A stretch of DNA of 7,614 nt from Desulfovibrionaceae bacterium (GTDB lineage: Bacteria > Pseudomonadota > Gammaproteobacteria > Burkholderiales > Burkholderiaceae_C), in assembly GCA_009778355.1 (NCBI GenBank), contig WRJY01000218.1, positions 1 to 7,614 of the forward strand, read 5' to 3'. The notes under the pieces are model-generated. The model worked only from the letters and a program-made list of their open reading frames with translations. It ran no database searches and had not been told where the DNA came from. The position numbers and the translations under genes are program-made. This document shows, one piece after another, positions 1 through 6,528 of the stretch (its first letter is position 1; the number at the start of each line of letters is the position of its first letter).

Positions 1-91
1 CCACACACAAGGCCGGATACAAGGCAGCAGCCGACTTCTTCACAACACAATGCGGGTTACTACCTATTGCCGGGAGGCATCCATACAAGCA

Positions 92-106
92 CGCCCATGC
101 TGGGCG
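92..106. repeat. Small perfect hairpin upstream of the terminator
   Basis: CGCCCA, a TGC loop and TGGGCG form a perfect 6-bp stem with a three-base loop, ending four bases before the larger hairpin at 110-146. All three plus-strand reading frames are open here, and none gives a recognisable protein. The hairpin could be part of a double terminator or part of an element end; the sequence does not decide between them. Confidence 0.4.
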
Positions 107-109
107 CAC

Positions 110-146
110 CACAACAAAGAGGGGCCAGCGGCTCCTCTTTGTTGTG
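110..146. terminator. Strong bidirectional intrinsic-terminator-like hairpin
   Basis: Positions 110-122 pair perfectly with 134-146. Pairing continues inward through a G-T wobble (123/133) and three G-C pairs to an AGC triloop, giving about 17 paired positions. The GC-rich core (GAGGGGCC with GGCTCCTC) is followed by TTTGTTGT, and the flanking A-rich arm pairs with that T-rich arm. This is typical of a bidirectional Rho-independent terminator. There is no uninterrupted T run beyond the stem, so termination strength is uncertain. It would insulate the vgrG cluster from whatever lies upstream of the window. Confidence 0.6.
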
Positions 147-147
147 A

Positions 148-324
148 GATTCTGACGCAGATCAGATCTTCTGGTTCTGCTTGACGTCCCACCAGTTGGA
201 CAAGGCTTACCAGAACGCGCAGGTCAACTCCGGCAAGCAAAACGCGCGGCTGAAGCACGACAAGGCGCTGGGCCGCATGGTGCTGGAGCTGCTGCGGACG
301 CGCGCATGCGGCGATTTTGTATGA
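148..324 (+). pseudogene. Short open frame, possible 3' remnant of an unrecognised gene
   Basis: Between an in-frame TGA at 145-147 and a TGA at 322-324 lies an open frame of 58 codons. It has no ATG near its beginning; the only early start candidates are TTG at 181 and 196. The translation is hydrophilic and helix-like, with motifs such as QLDKAYQNAQ, SGKQNARLKH and LGRMVLELL, and reads more like real protein than the other two frames. I do not recognise the family. It could be the tail of a gene truncated when the vgrG cluster arrived, or a chance frame. No ribosome binding site precedes it. Confidence 0.25.
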
Positions 325-325
325 T
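320..325 (+). promoter_or_regulatory. Possible -10 element for vgrG
   Basis: TATGAT, one mismatch from TATAAT, lies 53 bases before the vgrG start codon. The best -35 candidate (CGGACG at 295-300) matches TTGACA at only three positions and sits 19 bases away, so the assignment is weak. The alternative is that vgrG is read from a promoter further upstream or depends on an activator. Confidence 0.25.
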
Positions 326-362
326 CCCAGCATCCTGGACCCATCCCTCCACTTCCCCTTCC

Positions 363-369
363 AAGGAGA
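363..369 (+). promoter_or_regulatory. vgrG ribosome binding site
   Basis: AAGGAGA lies about 10 bases before the ATG at 379, a near-consensus Shine-Dalgarno that fixes the vgrG start. The other genes in the window have weaker sites, so vgrG is probably the best-translated gene here. Confidence 0.8.
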
Positions 370-378
370 CAGTCCGTT

Positions 379-2682
379 ATGTCCCGCACCTTCATAGCCC
401 ACAGCGCATTGGGCGACAAGCTGGAGTTCCGGAGGTTGACAGGCGATGAATACATGGGCAAGCCGTTCGAGTTCAAAGTGGACTTGTTATCCGACAGCGA
501 CAGCATCGACCCCAAAGCCCTGCTCGGCACCGACCTGACAATCGAGATTGACCTGACCACCGAGGCTGGCGGCGGCACTCGATATCTCTCAGGGCAGGTC
601 ACCGCCTTCAGGTTCGCCGGGCGAGAAGGTGACTCCTACCTCTACAAAGCCATATTACACCCCTGGCTGTCGCTGGCCGCCTTCCATACCGACTTCAAAA
701 TCTTCCAGTTCAAAACCGTCCCCGACATCGTGCAGGAAGTACTGGCCCCTTACGGCTTCATCGTAGAAAACAGGCTGTCCTACCAGTACCGCACTTGGGA
801 CTATCTTGTTCAATACGGCGAATCTGATTTTGACTTTGTCAACCGCCTGCTTGAACACGAAGGCGCCTATTACTACTTTGCGCACCAGATGGGCAGCCAC
901 AAAATGATATTGGCTGACGATATTGGCGGCCACACTTCGCTGCCCGGTGTCAGCACCATCCCCTACTACCCCGGCAACCGCGCTGCCCACGTCCACGATG
1001 AGGACTACATCGACGGCTGGAACGCCACGCAGGGCATTGCCAGCGGCAAGTTTGCTGCAGACGACTACGACTTCACCAAGCCGCGCGCCCTGCTGGATAC
1101 CCGCCAGAACCGACCGGCAGGCCACAGCCAGGACTCCTATGAAGTTTTTACCTGGCCCGGCGGCTACACCGAGATGGGCGATGGCGAACAGTACGCCCGC
1201 GTGCGCATCGAACAGCAAAAGGCCCAGAGGGAAACCATCCACGGCACCGGCAACGCCCGCAACCTGGCCCCAGGCTACCTGTTCAACCTGACCAAGTACC
1301 CGCGCGCCGACCAGAACCAGCGCTACCTCATTACTGGGGCCAGCTACCACTTCACCGAGAACGTGCGCCGCAGCGATGGCGGTGGCGGCGACAGCCCCAC
1401 CACCTACCGGCTGGAAATCGACGCCGTGCCCAGCACCGTGCCCTGGCGCAGCAAGGTCTCCACCAGGAAACCCAGCACCACCGGCCCGCAGACAGCGGTA
1501 GTTACCGGTCCTGCGGGCGAAGAAATCTACACCGACAAGTACGGCCGCGTCAAAGTGCACTTCTTCTGGGACAGGCACGGAACGAAAGACGAGAACTCCA
1601 GTTGCTGGATCCGGGTCAACCAGGTCTGGGCCGGGGCGGGCTACGGCAGCATGCACATACCGCGCATCGGGCAAGAGGTGATCGTCGATTTCATCAATGG
1701 CGATCCCGACTACCCGCTGATCACAGGGCGCGTGTACAACGACCTGCAGATGCCGCCGTGGAACCTACCGGACAACAAGACCCAAAGCGGCACCAAGAGC
1801 CACAGCAGCAAAGGCGGCGCCGATGGCCCCGGCCTGAAAGCTGGTGCGGGCGATACCAACGTCATCCGCATGGAAGACATGAAGGGCAGCGAACAGCTTT
1901 GGTTCCACGCCCAGAAGGATCAGCTCACCGAAGTCGAGCACGACGAAGACAAGTGGGTGGGCAACGACAGAAGAAAGACCGTTGACGGCGATGAGACCAA
2001 CGTCATTCACAAGAACCGCACCGAGACGGTGGACATTGACGAGACCATCACCATTCACGGCAATCGCACGGAAGTGGTGGACAAAGATGAGACCATTACC
2101 ATCCACCAGAACCGCACGGATACGGTGGACATGAATGAAACGCGCACTGTCCATCAGAACAGGACGCGCACGGTCGATCAGAACGAAACGGTCACCATCC
2201 ATCAAAACCGCAATAAAACGGTTGATAACAGCGAGACCGACAGAATCGGCGACAACTGGTTCATCACTGTAGGTAAATTCAAGCTTGAAAACATTGGCAT
2301 GGCCTATATGCAGAACGTGGGTCTTGCCAAAATGGTCAATATCGGCGCTGCCTACAACGTGAACGTGGGCGCGATGATGATGACCAACGTGGTTGGAAAC
2401 CAGACCACCAACGTGCTGAGCAACCGCTCGGTGACCGTGACCAAGGATCAGACCACCCACATCAAGCAGAACAGCAAGACCACGGTGGATGAGGTCAAGA
2501 CGCTGAAGGTAGGCAAGGAGATGGCCGTGGACGTGGGCGATGCCATCGAGATCAAGTGCGGCGCTGCGGTGCTGCGTATGACCAAAGATGGCACCGTGCA
2601 GATCAACGGCAAAACCATCAACGCCGTAGGCAGTGCCGACGTAACCATCGCATCGCCCAAGACAGACATCAATCCAGCCTGA
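379..2682 (+). CDS. vgrG: Type VI secretion spike protein VgrG (TssI)
   Basis: A complete 767-residue VgrG. Three copies form the needle at the head of the Hcp tube, carrying PAAR-tipped effectors into target cells. Residues 1 to about 360 are the gp27-like part, with the family signature VQYGESDFDFVNRLLEHEG near residues 144-162 followed by YYYF. Residues about 375-460 are the gp5-like OB fold (DKYGRVKVHFFWD, WIRVNQVWAGAGYG, PRIGQEVIVDFINGDPD). From about residue 490 to the end runs the beta-helix, including six 16-residue repeats. The tail ends soon after the helix, so this is a structural VgrG without a fused toxin. The ATG is chosen for its strong ribosome binding site and the normal family N-terminus. 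The DUF6484-like gene follows after 21 bases. By eye, the codon use looks somewhat less GC-rich than in the downstream genes. Confidence 0.97.
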   Translation: MSRTFIAHSALGDKLEFRRLTGDEYMGKPFEFKVDLLSDSDSIDPKALLGTDLTIEIDLTTEAGGGTRYLSGQVTAFRFAGREGDSYLYKAILHPWLSLAAFHTDFKIFQFKTVPDIVQEVLAPYGFIVENRLSYQYRTWDYLVQYGESDFDFVNRLLEHEGAYYYFAHQMGSHKMILADDIGGHTSLPGVSTIPYYPGNRAAHVHDEDYIDGWNATQGIASGKFAADDYDFTKPRALLDTRQNRPAGHSQDSYEVFTWPGGYTEMGDGEQYARVRIEQQKAQRETIHGTGNARNLAPGYLFNLTKYPRADQNQRYLITGASYHFTENVRRSDGGGGDSPTTYRLEIDAVPSTVPWRSKVSTRKPSTTGPQTAVVTGPAGEEIYTDKYGRVKVHFFWDRHGTKDENSSCWIRVNQVWAGAGYGSMHIPRIGQEVIVDFINGDPDYPLITGRVYNDLQMPPWNLPDNKTQSGTKSHSSKGGADGPGLKAGAGDTNVIRMEDMKGSEQLWFHAQKDQLTEVEHDEDKWVGNDRRKTVDGDETNVIHKNRTETVDIDETITIHGNRTEVVDKDETITIHQNRTDTVDMNETRTVHQNRTRTVDQNETVTIHQNRNKTVDNSETDRIGDNWFITVGKFKLENIGMAYMQNVGLAKMVNIGAAYNVNVGAMMMTNVVGNQTTNVLSNRSVTVTKDQTTHIKQNSKTTVDEVKTLKVGKEMAVDVGDAIEIKCGAAVLRMTKDGTVQINGKTINAVGSADVTIASPKTDINPA
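1969..2256 (+). repeat. Six tandem 48-bp repeats coding the VgrG beta-helix
   Basis: Six consecutive 16-codon units (VgrG residues 531-626) follow the pattern R-T-x-T-V-D-x-x-E-T-x-T-I-H-x-N; examples are RTETVDIDETITIHGN and RTRTVDQNETVTIHQN. The first unit (starting RRKTVDGDE) and the last (RNKTVDNSE) are diverged. Each unit is two octads, matching the octapeptide periodicity of the gp5 triple-stranded beta-helix in phage T4. The DNA copies have diverged in synonymous positions, so this is not a recent duplication, but copy-number change by recombination remains possible. Confidence 0.85.
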
Positions 2683-2703
2683 CGACCGCACTGGAGCGCG
2701 ATC

Positions 2704-3141
2704 ATGACAGTTCAAACCATACCTTCCCGGCAAACCGAACCAGCGCCGCAGTCTGCCCACGGGCAAGAAGTGGCCTGCGTGCAAGCCACCGTCATCGACG
2801 TTCAAGGCCCCGCGCAGTACCTGGTGCGGATAGGCCATGAATCATTGCCCGCCATTGCAGGCACGGTGCTGCCCGCGTTGGTGCAAGGGGACGTGGTGGT
2901 GGTTTACCGGTCTGCCGGCGCGGATGCAGTAGCCATTGCCGCCTTGCTGCAGCCCGCCGATGGCGCTTCGCTGCAAGAGCGCCCCATCGCGCTGCGCTCA
3001 GGCCAGAGCATTACTTTGGAAGCCGGGCCGGCGCTAGTTAAACTGAGTGCTGATGGCTTGGCCCGCATCGTGGCGCACAAGATCGAACATGATGCCCGCG
3101 ACCTGTTCGACGTCGATGCGGCGGAAGTGCGGATCAACTAG
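2704..3141 (+). CDS. VgrG-associated DUF6484-like small protein
   Basis: A 145-residue protein of unknown biochemical role. Its middle (about residues 25-85: ATVIDVQGPAQYLVRIG, then QGDVVVVYRS and AIAALLQPADG) looks like the small beta-barrel found in DUF6484 proteins, which commonly sit beside vgrG. The C-terminal part (about 100-145, SITLEAGPALVKLSADG, ending AEVRIN) looks like a short beta-repeat tail. This tail aligns without gaps to the VgrG C-terminus. DUF3540 is the main alternative family. GGAG at 2693-2696 sits seven bases before the ATG, and the gene is 21 bases behind vgrG on the same strand, so it is probably co-transcribed with it. There is no signal peptide or membrane segment. 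It may cap or extend the spike, which is inference. Confidence 0.75.
   Translation: MTVQTIPSRQTEPAPQSAHGQEVACVQATVIDVQGPAQYLVRIGHESLPAIAGTVLPALVQGDVVVVYRSAGADAVAIAALLQPADGASLQERPIALRSGQSITLEAGPALVKLSADGLARIVAHKIEHDARDLFDVDAAEVRIN
3138..3141. other. Shared CTAG: overlapping convergent stop codons
   Basis: The plus-strand TAG (3139-3141) ends the DUF6484-like gene, and the minus-strand TAG (complement of 3138-3140) ends the DUF2169 gene. Both are read from a single CTAG palindrome. There is therefore no intergenic space, and any transcription terminator for either gene must lie inside the opposing gene. I see no T-tailed hairpin at the junction. Confidence 0.9.
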
Positions 3142-4082
3142 ACATGGTCCAGATGCACGGTCACAGGGTTTGCCAAGGCGATCGGCGTCCCGGCAATGAC
3201 GTGCCGCCAGACCAGGATCAGGCGATCCGCTTCCGGTTCCACGATCACCGTGTCGAAGCCTGGCCGGATCGTCTCGACGTGTGCGCCATTGGTCATGGAT
3301 ATGACAGGCGCGATGCCCGGCAGCGTGACATCGAACTGGCCATCGGCACTCATGTTCTGCAGCCGTATCCGGGCACCTGGTTCCACGCTGGAGCGCTCGA
3401 ACTGAAGCTTCGGATGCGCACAGTTCCAGTAGCGTTCGTCAAAGTTGGGTGGCATCCTGCTTTCGAGGCCAGGCGCGCAATCCTTGCCCTTGCCAGGGTA
3501 CGACCCGGCATAGCCCAGGCGCGGCGACCAAGCCCGGTCATAGGTTCCAAAGCCTGCCGGAGTCACGGCTTCATCGGGCGCGCGCGAGATATCGCCCGAC
3601 CATTGGACTGGGCTGGCCATCGTTTTTTGCGGATGCGCCGCCAGCTCATGTCCGGGAGCCAGGCAGGCCAGTGCCACCCGTTCCACCGGTGCGGCATTCG
3701 ACAGCGACCAGCCGAGGACCTTGCGCCAGTAGCGCGGCCCAAACACGCGGGCATGAACCGGCCTGTTGCCGCCCACCTGCAAGCTCACCTCGAACTGGCT
3801 GGCCGGACGCTGCCCGGGCGGGTAGGCGAAACCATTGACGATCAGGTCAGTCAGGGGCTTGACGGACGCCCAGTCGGCTTCAAACCGGATGCAGTGCCGC
3901 GGGTATTCCGGCTCGTCGAAATAAACGTCCGCCGTCAATACCGGGACCCGTTCGCGCTCAGCCACGCGGCCCTGCCGGTCGAACGTTCCCTTGACGACGA
4001 CGACGCTCTGCGCCCGCCCGTTCCGGTCATGCGAGGGCATCAGCCCCACTGCCAGGGGAGTCAGGTTCTCGATCACGTTCAT
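3138..4082 (-). CDS. DUF2169 T6SS effector adaptor/chaperone
   Basis: A 314-residue DUF2169 protein. Family landmarks run in order: LTPLAVGLMPSHDRNG (7-22), VVVVKGTF (27-34), KPLTDLIVNGFAYPPG (75-90), HARVFGPRYW (110-119), PAGFGTYDRAWSPRLGYAGS (175-194) and PPNFDERYWNCAHPKLQ (211-227). A C-terminal beta-rich part contains GARIRLQNM and FDVTLPG. In Agrobacterium a DUF2169 protein acts as specific adaptor for Tde2, a DUF4150-headed effector. The Rhs protein at the right edge of this window has a DUF4150-like head, so it is the likely client. The start is supported by the family-typical N-terminus; the ribosome binding site is weak. Unlike every other gene here it is on the minus strand, its stop overlapping that of the DUF6484-like gene. 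It is predicted to act in the cytoplasm. Confidence 0.92.
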   Translation of the reverse strand: MNVIENLTPLAVGLMPSHDRNGRAQSVVVVKGTFDRQGRVAERERVPVLTADVYFDEPEYPRHCIRFEADWASVKPLTDLIVNGFAYPPGQRPASQFEVSLQVGGNRPVHARVFGPRYWRKVLGWSLSNAAPVERVALACLAPGHELAAHPQKTMASPVQWSGDISRAPDEAVTPAGFGTYDRAWSPRLGYAGSYPGKGKDCAPGLESRMPPNFDERYWNCAHPKLQFERSSVEPGARIRLQNMSADGQFDVTLPGIAPVISMTNGAHVETIRPGFDTVIVEPEADRLILVWRHVIAGTPIALANPVTVHLDHV

Positions 4083-4132
4083 GGCGCGAAGAATTTTGAC
4101 GGAGTTGCCGATTCTGCCGGAAAGAGCCGCCC
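4083..4132. promoter_or_regulatory. 50-bp divergent spacer between DUF2169 and TIGR02270-like genes
   Basis: This is the only gap that could hold promoters for both the leftward DUF2169 gene and the rightward three-gene unit. On the plus strand it has GGAAAGAG (4119-4126), a usable ribosome binding site six bases before the ATG at 4133. TTGACG at 4096-4101 resembles a -35 box but no -10 follows at the right distance. AGAAT (4090-4094) and ATTCT (4111-4115) form a short inverted repeat around a 16-base centre. Whether it is an operator is unknown. Promoters may instead lie inside the flanking coding regions. Confidence 0.4.
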
Positions 4133-5431
4133 ATGAGCACCGTCATTACGCTTCCGGTCGTCACGGCTTCGCGCATCGAGGCGCTGCGCGAGCCGGTCGC
4201 GCGCGCCACCCGGTCGCTGTGTACGCAGTACTGGCGCAGGCAAGTATTGGCGCAAGCGCCAGGGCATCGGCTCGATGCGCTCGACGTCTTTGACGTCAGC
4301 ATCATGCAATCCCTGGCAGTCATCAAGGAACACCTGCTGCATGACGCTGTCGAGCCGAGCGCGCTGGAGCAAAGCGTCGCCGAGGTCGAGAGCGAAATCA
4401 AGCAGCCGGACGTCACCTGTTTTGCGCTTACCTGCCTGTCGGCGCTGCTGCTTCAGCTTGGCCGCGCGAACCAAGCCGAACTCTGGCCGGCATGTGCCGA
4501 CCGGTTCAAGGTCTTTTCCACAGAAGTCGTCGATGGGCTGCGCTTTTGCTTCAATGCCGCCGTGGGAGACGCGCTGGCCCAGGAACTGCAACGGCAGAAC
4601 AGCGCACTGCGCCAGCCCGGCGCCATCGGCCTGGCATTCAGGCTGGGCATTGCGCGCCCGGCGGTATCCGACGGCTTTGCCCAGATTGCCGCATCGCTTG
4701 CCAAGGATGCACCTGGCGGCCTGGCGGCGCTGTGCGCCTGGCGCTGCACCGGCGTTGGATCGGAGCAGCAGGCGCTGAGCAGTCTGGATGCCGGCGGCAA
4801 CGCCGAGGCTGCCCTCTACGCCCTCGAATTGATGAACAGCAAGCGCGGCTTGGCTGCCGCACGCGCGCAAATGGCGCGCGGGTATTCGCCTGCCGCGCTG
4901 GCCTTGTGCGCCGTCAAGGCGCCGCAAGAAACGCAAGCGGCCCTTGCGTCGGGCCAGTGGCGCGACGCGCTGGGCTTTGACGGCGCCTGTTATGCGTGGG
5001 CCTTGTTGGGCGACTGGCCCGCGCTGCTCGACCACGCGCAAACGCTCGACTGGGACGACGAAACCGCGTGCCGCGCGCTGGCTGACGGCGTGGCGCTGGT
5101 CACCGGCGTTTATGCCGATGGCTTGTACGACATGTCACAACCGCCACAGGCGCGGCAAGCGCGCCTGGCCGAACTCGCGCAAAGCCTGAACCTGCCGCAA
5201 GGCCAGAGCGTGCGCATGGGCCTGTCCCGTGCTCAAGTGCTCCTGGAGAGCAGCGCCCCCACCGTGGGCGCGCCGCTGCGCCAGATGCTTTACGTCGAAT
5301 ACGCTTGCCGGGTACGCGCGTTCGTCTACCTCGATGCCACCGACCTGTCCAGCGTGCAGGCGCTGGGCCTGCTGGCGGCAACGCCGTGGGAGCGGCTGCT
5401 GCTGCCCAAAAAGAAGGACCAGCGCGCATGA
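4133..5431 (+). CDS. TIGR02270-like T6SS-associated all-helical protein
   Basis: A 432-residue, alanine- and leucine-rich, soluble, probably alpha-helical (HEAT-like) protein with no signal peptide or membrane span. It resembles TIGR02270 proteins, conserved hypotheticals often found beside vgrG, DUF2169 and DUF4150 genes. The N-terminal HRLDALDVFDVSIMQSL (about 45-61) has the family's feel, as does the C-terminal VGAPLRQMLYVEYACR (378-393), placed just before the end. The middle consists of short helical pairs suggestive of repeats (AALYALELM, AALALCAVKAPQETQAAL, ACYAWALLGDWPALLDHA). The assignment rests on these motifs and on context, not on catalytic residues; none is visible. The ATG at 4133 has GGAAAGAG upstream. 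The stop overlaps the next start as ATGA, so the two proteins are likely made together. A scaffold or effector-handling role is inference. Confidence 0.6.
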   Translation: MSTVITLPVVTASRIEALREPVARATRSLCTQYWRRQVLAQAPGHRLDALDVFDVSIMQSLAVIKEHLLHDAVEPSALEQSVAEVESEIKQPDVTCFALTCLSALLLQLGRANQAELWPACADRFKVFSTEVVDGLRFCFNAAVGDALAQELQRQNSALRQPGAIGLAFRLGIARPAVSDGFAQIAASLAKDAPGGLAALCAWRCTGVGSEQQALSSLDAGGNAEAALYALELMNSKRGLAAARAQMARGYSPAALALCAVKAPQETQAALASGQWRDALGFDGACYAWALLGDWPALLDHAQTLDWDDETACRALADGVALVTGVYADGLYDMSQPPQARQARLAELAQSLNLPQGQSVRMGLSRAQVLLESSAPTVGAPLRQMLYVEYACRVRAFVYLDATDLSSVQALGLLAATPWERLLLPKKKDQRA

Positions 5432-6507
5432 AGCCCCTCGCCATCGTCGCTACCGGCGCTTGCACTCCCGTCGGCACGCGGGCCTGGCAAACCGCCTGCG
5501 CCGTAACGGCGCGGCAATCGGCCTTCACGCGGCTGCAGATGCCCGACCACATCGACCACCAGGCTAGCGTTGCGCGCCTGAGCGCCATCCCCGATGCAGA
5601 GGCCGGCACCGAGCGGCTGATCCGCCTGGCCGCGCCGGCTTTGCGCGAGGCGCTGCAAGCCGAGCCATCGGTCTGGCCGCTCGAGCGGCCCATGATGCTG
5701 TTCATGGCCCTGCCCCAGCGGCTCGAAGAACTGCCTGACGGCTACATCGACGCCGGGCGTTTTCAACTCGAACTGCCGCGCGCGCTCGACCTGGCCGCCG
5801 AATACCTGCCCATGCGCGTTTTTGAAGGCGGCGCGGCAGCCGGCGCCGATGCCCTTGCTGCGGCCTACCAGTTCATGCAAAAAAAACCCGCCGCGCAGCA
5901 AGTGCTGATCGGCGGCGTGGACAGTCTGGCAGATACGCAAGTGGCGCAAAGCCTGTACCGGCGCGGCTGGCTCAAAGTCAACCGGCACAGCGAAGGCTTC
6001 ATGGCCGCCGAAGGCGCGGCCTTCGTGCGCCTGGGCCGAAGCGCCGCCGGCGGGCAAGAATGCGCGCTGGTCTATCCCCCCGGCTTCGGCCAGGAAACCG
6101 CCCCGCGCGTAGGCAGCGCCGACCTGCTGCCCGGCACGGGCCTGATCGAAGCCGTGCATCAGGCTTTGAAAGCAGCCAACCTGAACGCCGACGCCCTGCA
6201 CGCCTTTTGGAGCGACATCGACGGCAGCCCGTGGCGCGGCAGCGAAGCAGCCAGCCTGAGCGCCGCGCTGGCCGCCAGCGGCGGCCTGCCTGCGGTGGAC
6301 GACCCGGCGGCCTTTGTGGGGCAAATGGGCACCGCGTGGCTGCCCTTGATGCTGAGCCTGTTTCACGAAATGCGGCAAGCCGCCCGCCACCCCCTGATGC
6401 CGCAGAGCCTGGCCGGACACACGGCGCTGCAAAGCGTCACCGGCCTGGACGAACGGCTGGCCGCATGGGTATGCGCCTGGACGCCGGCGCATCGCAGCCC
6501 AACCTGA
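5428..6507 (+). CDS. Ketoacyl-synthase-fold pseudoenzyme (T6SS-associated)
   Basis: A 359-residue protein resembling beta-ketoacyl-ACP synthases (thiolase fold). Recognisable features are the N-terminal strand LAIVATGACTPVG (4-16), a nucleophile-elbow-like segment VFEGGAAAGADALAAA (131-146), IGGVDSLAD (161-169), SEGFMAAEGAAFVRL (188-202) and a GxxG loop near 298-301. The catalytic residues are missing: the elbow has Ala/Gly where Cys belongs (about 136), the HGTGT-like site reads DIDGSP (263-268) and the GH motif reads GQM (298-300). It should not make C-C bonds. It is also shorter than the usual 400-plus residues. The ATG at 5428 overlaps the previous stop (ATGA) and is preceded by AAGGA at 5414-5418; longer upstream starts in this frame would run deep into the preceding gene. 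It lies 21 bases before the Rhs effector gene, suggesting a structural or chaperone role. Confidence 0.8.
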   Translation: MKPLAIVATGACTPVGTRAWQTACAVTARQSAFTRLQMPDHIDHQASVARLSAIPDAEAGTERLIRLAAPALREALQAEPSVWPLERPMMLFMALPQRLEELPDGYIDAGRFQLELPRALDLAAEYLPMRVFEGGAAAGADALAAAYQFMQKKPAAQQVLIGGVDSLADTQVAQSLYRRGWLKVNRHSEGFMAAEGAAFVRLGRSAAGGQECALVYPPGFGQETAPRVGSADLLPGTGLIEAVHQALKAANLNADALHAFWSDIDGSPWRGSEAASLSAALAASGGLPAVDDPAAFVGQMGTAWLPLMLSLFHEMRQAARHPLMPQSLAGHTALQSVTGLDERLAAWVCAWTPAHRSPT

Positions 6508-6528
6508 GCGCACGAGAAGTCAATCACC

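Noticed and set aside
655..1674. Minus-strand open frame of 339 codons opposite the vgrG gp27-like region
   Set aside because: Val/Gly/Ala-rich antisense frame without motifs; the VgrG signature is on the other strand.
1969..2256. Evenly spaced repeats considered as a CRISPR-like array
   Set aside because: The units are directly adjacent with no spacers, keep the reading frame and encode the VgrG beta-helix octads.
2257..2682. VgrG tail considered as a fused effector domain (evolved VgrG)
   Set aside because: The remaining 140 or so residues continue the beta-repeat pattern and end at normal VgrG length; no enzyme motif is visible.
1765..2838. Long minus-strand open frame (357 codons) opposite the 3' part of vgrG
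   Set aside because: Composition is typical of antisense to a repetitive GC-rich gene (many His/Val/Asp), it shows no recognisable family, and the plus strand is unmistakably VgrG.
3107..3116. Perfect 10-bp palindrome TCGACGTCGA near the convergent junction, considered as a regulator site or terminator stem
   Set aside because: It has no loop or T tract, encodes ordinary F-D-V-D codons, and such palindromes are expected by chance in GC-rich coding DNA.
4096..4101. TTGACG as a -35 box for the TIGR02270-like gene
   Set aside because: No acceptable -10 lies 15-19 bases downstream, and that position overlaps the ribosome binding site.
5326..6513. Minus-strand open frame of 395 codons opposite the pseudo-synthase gene
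   Set aside because: It mirrors the plus-strand gene, has Gly/Ala/Arg-rich low-information sequence and no family motifs. The plus strand has clear ketoacyl-synthase landmarks and operon spacing.
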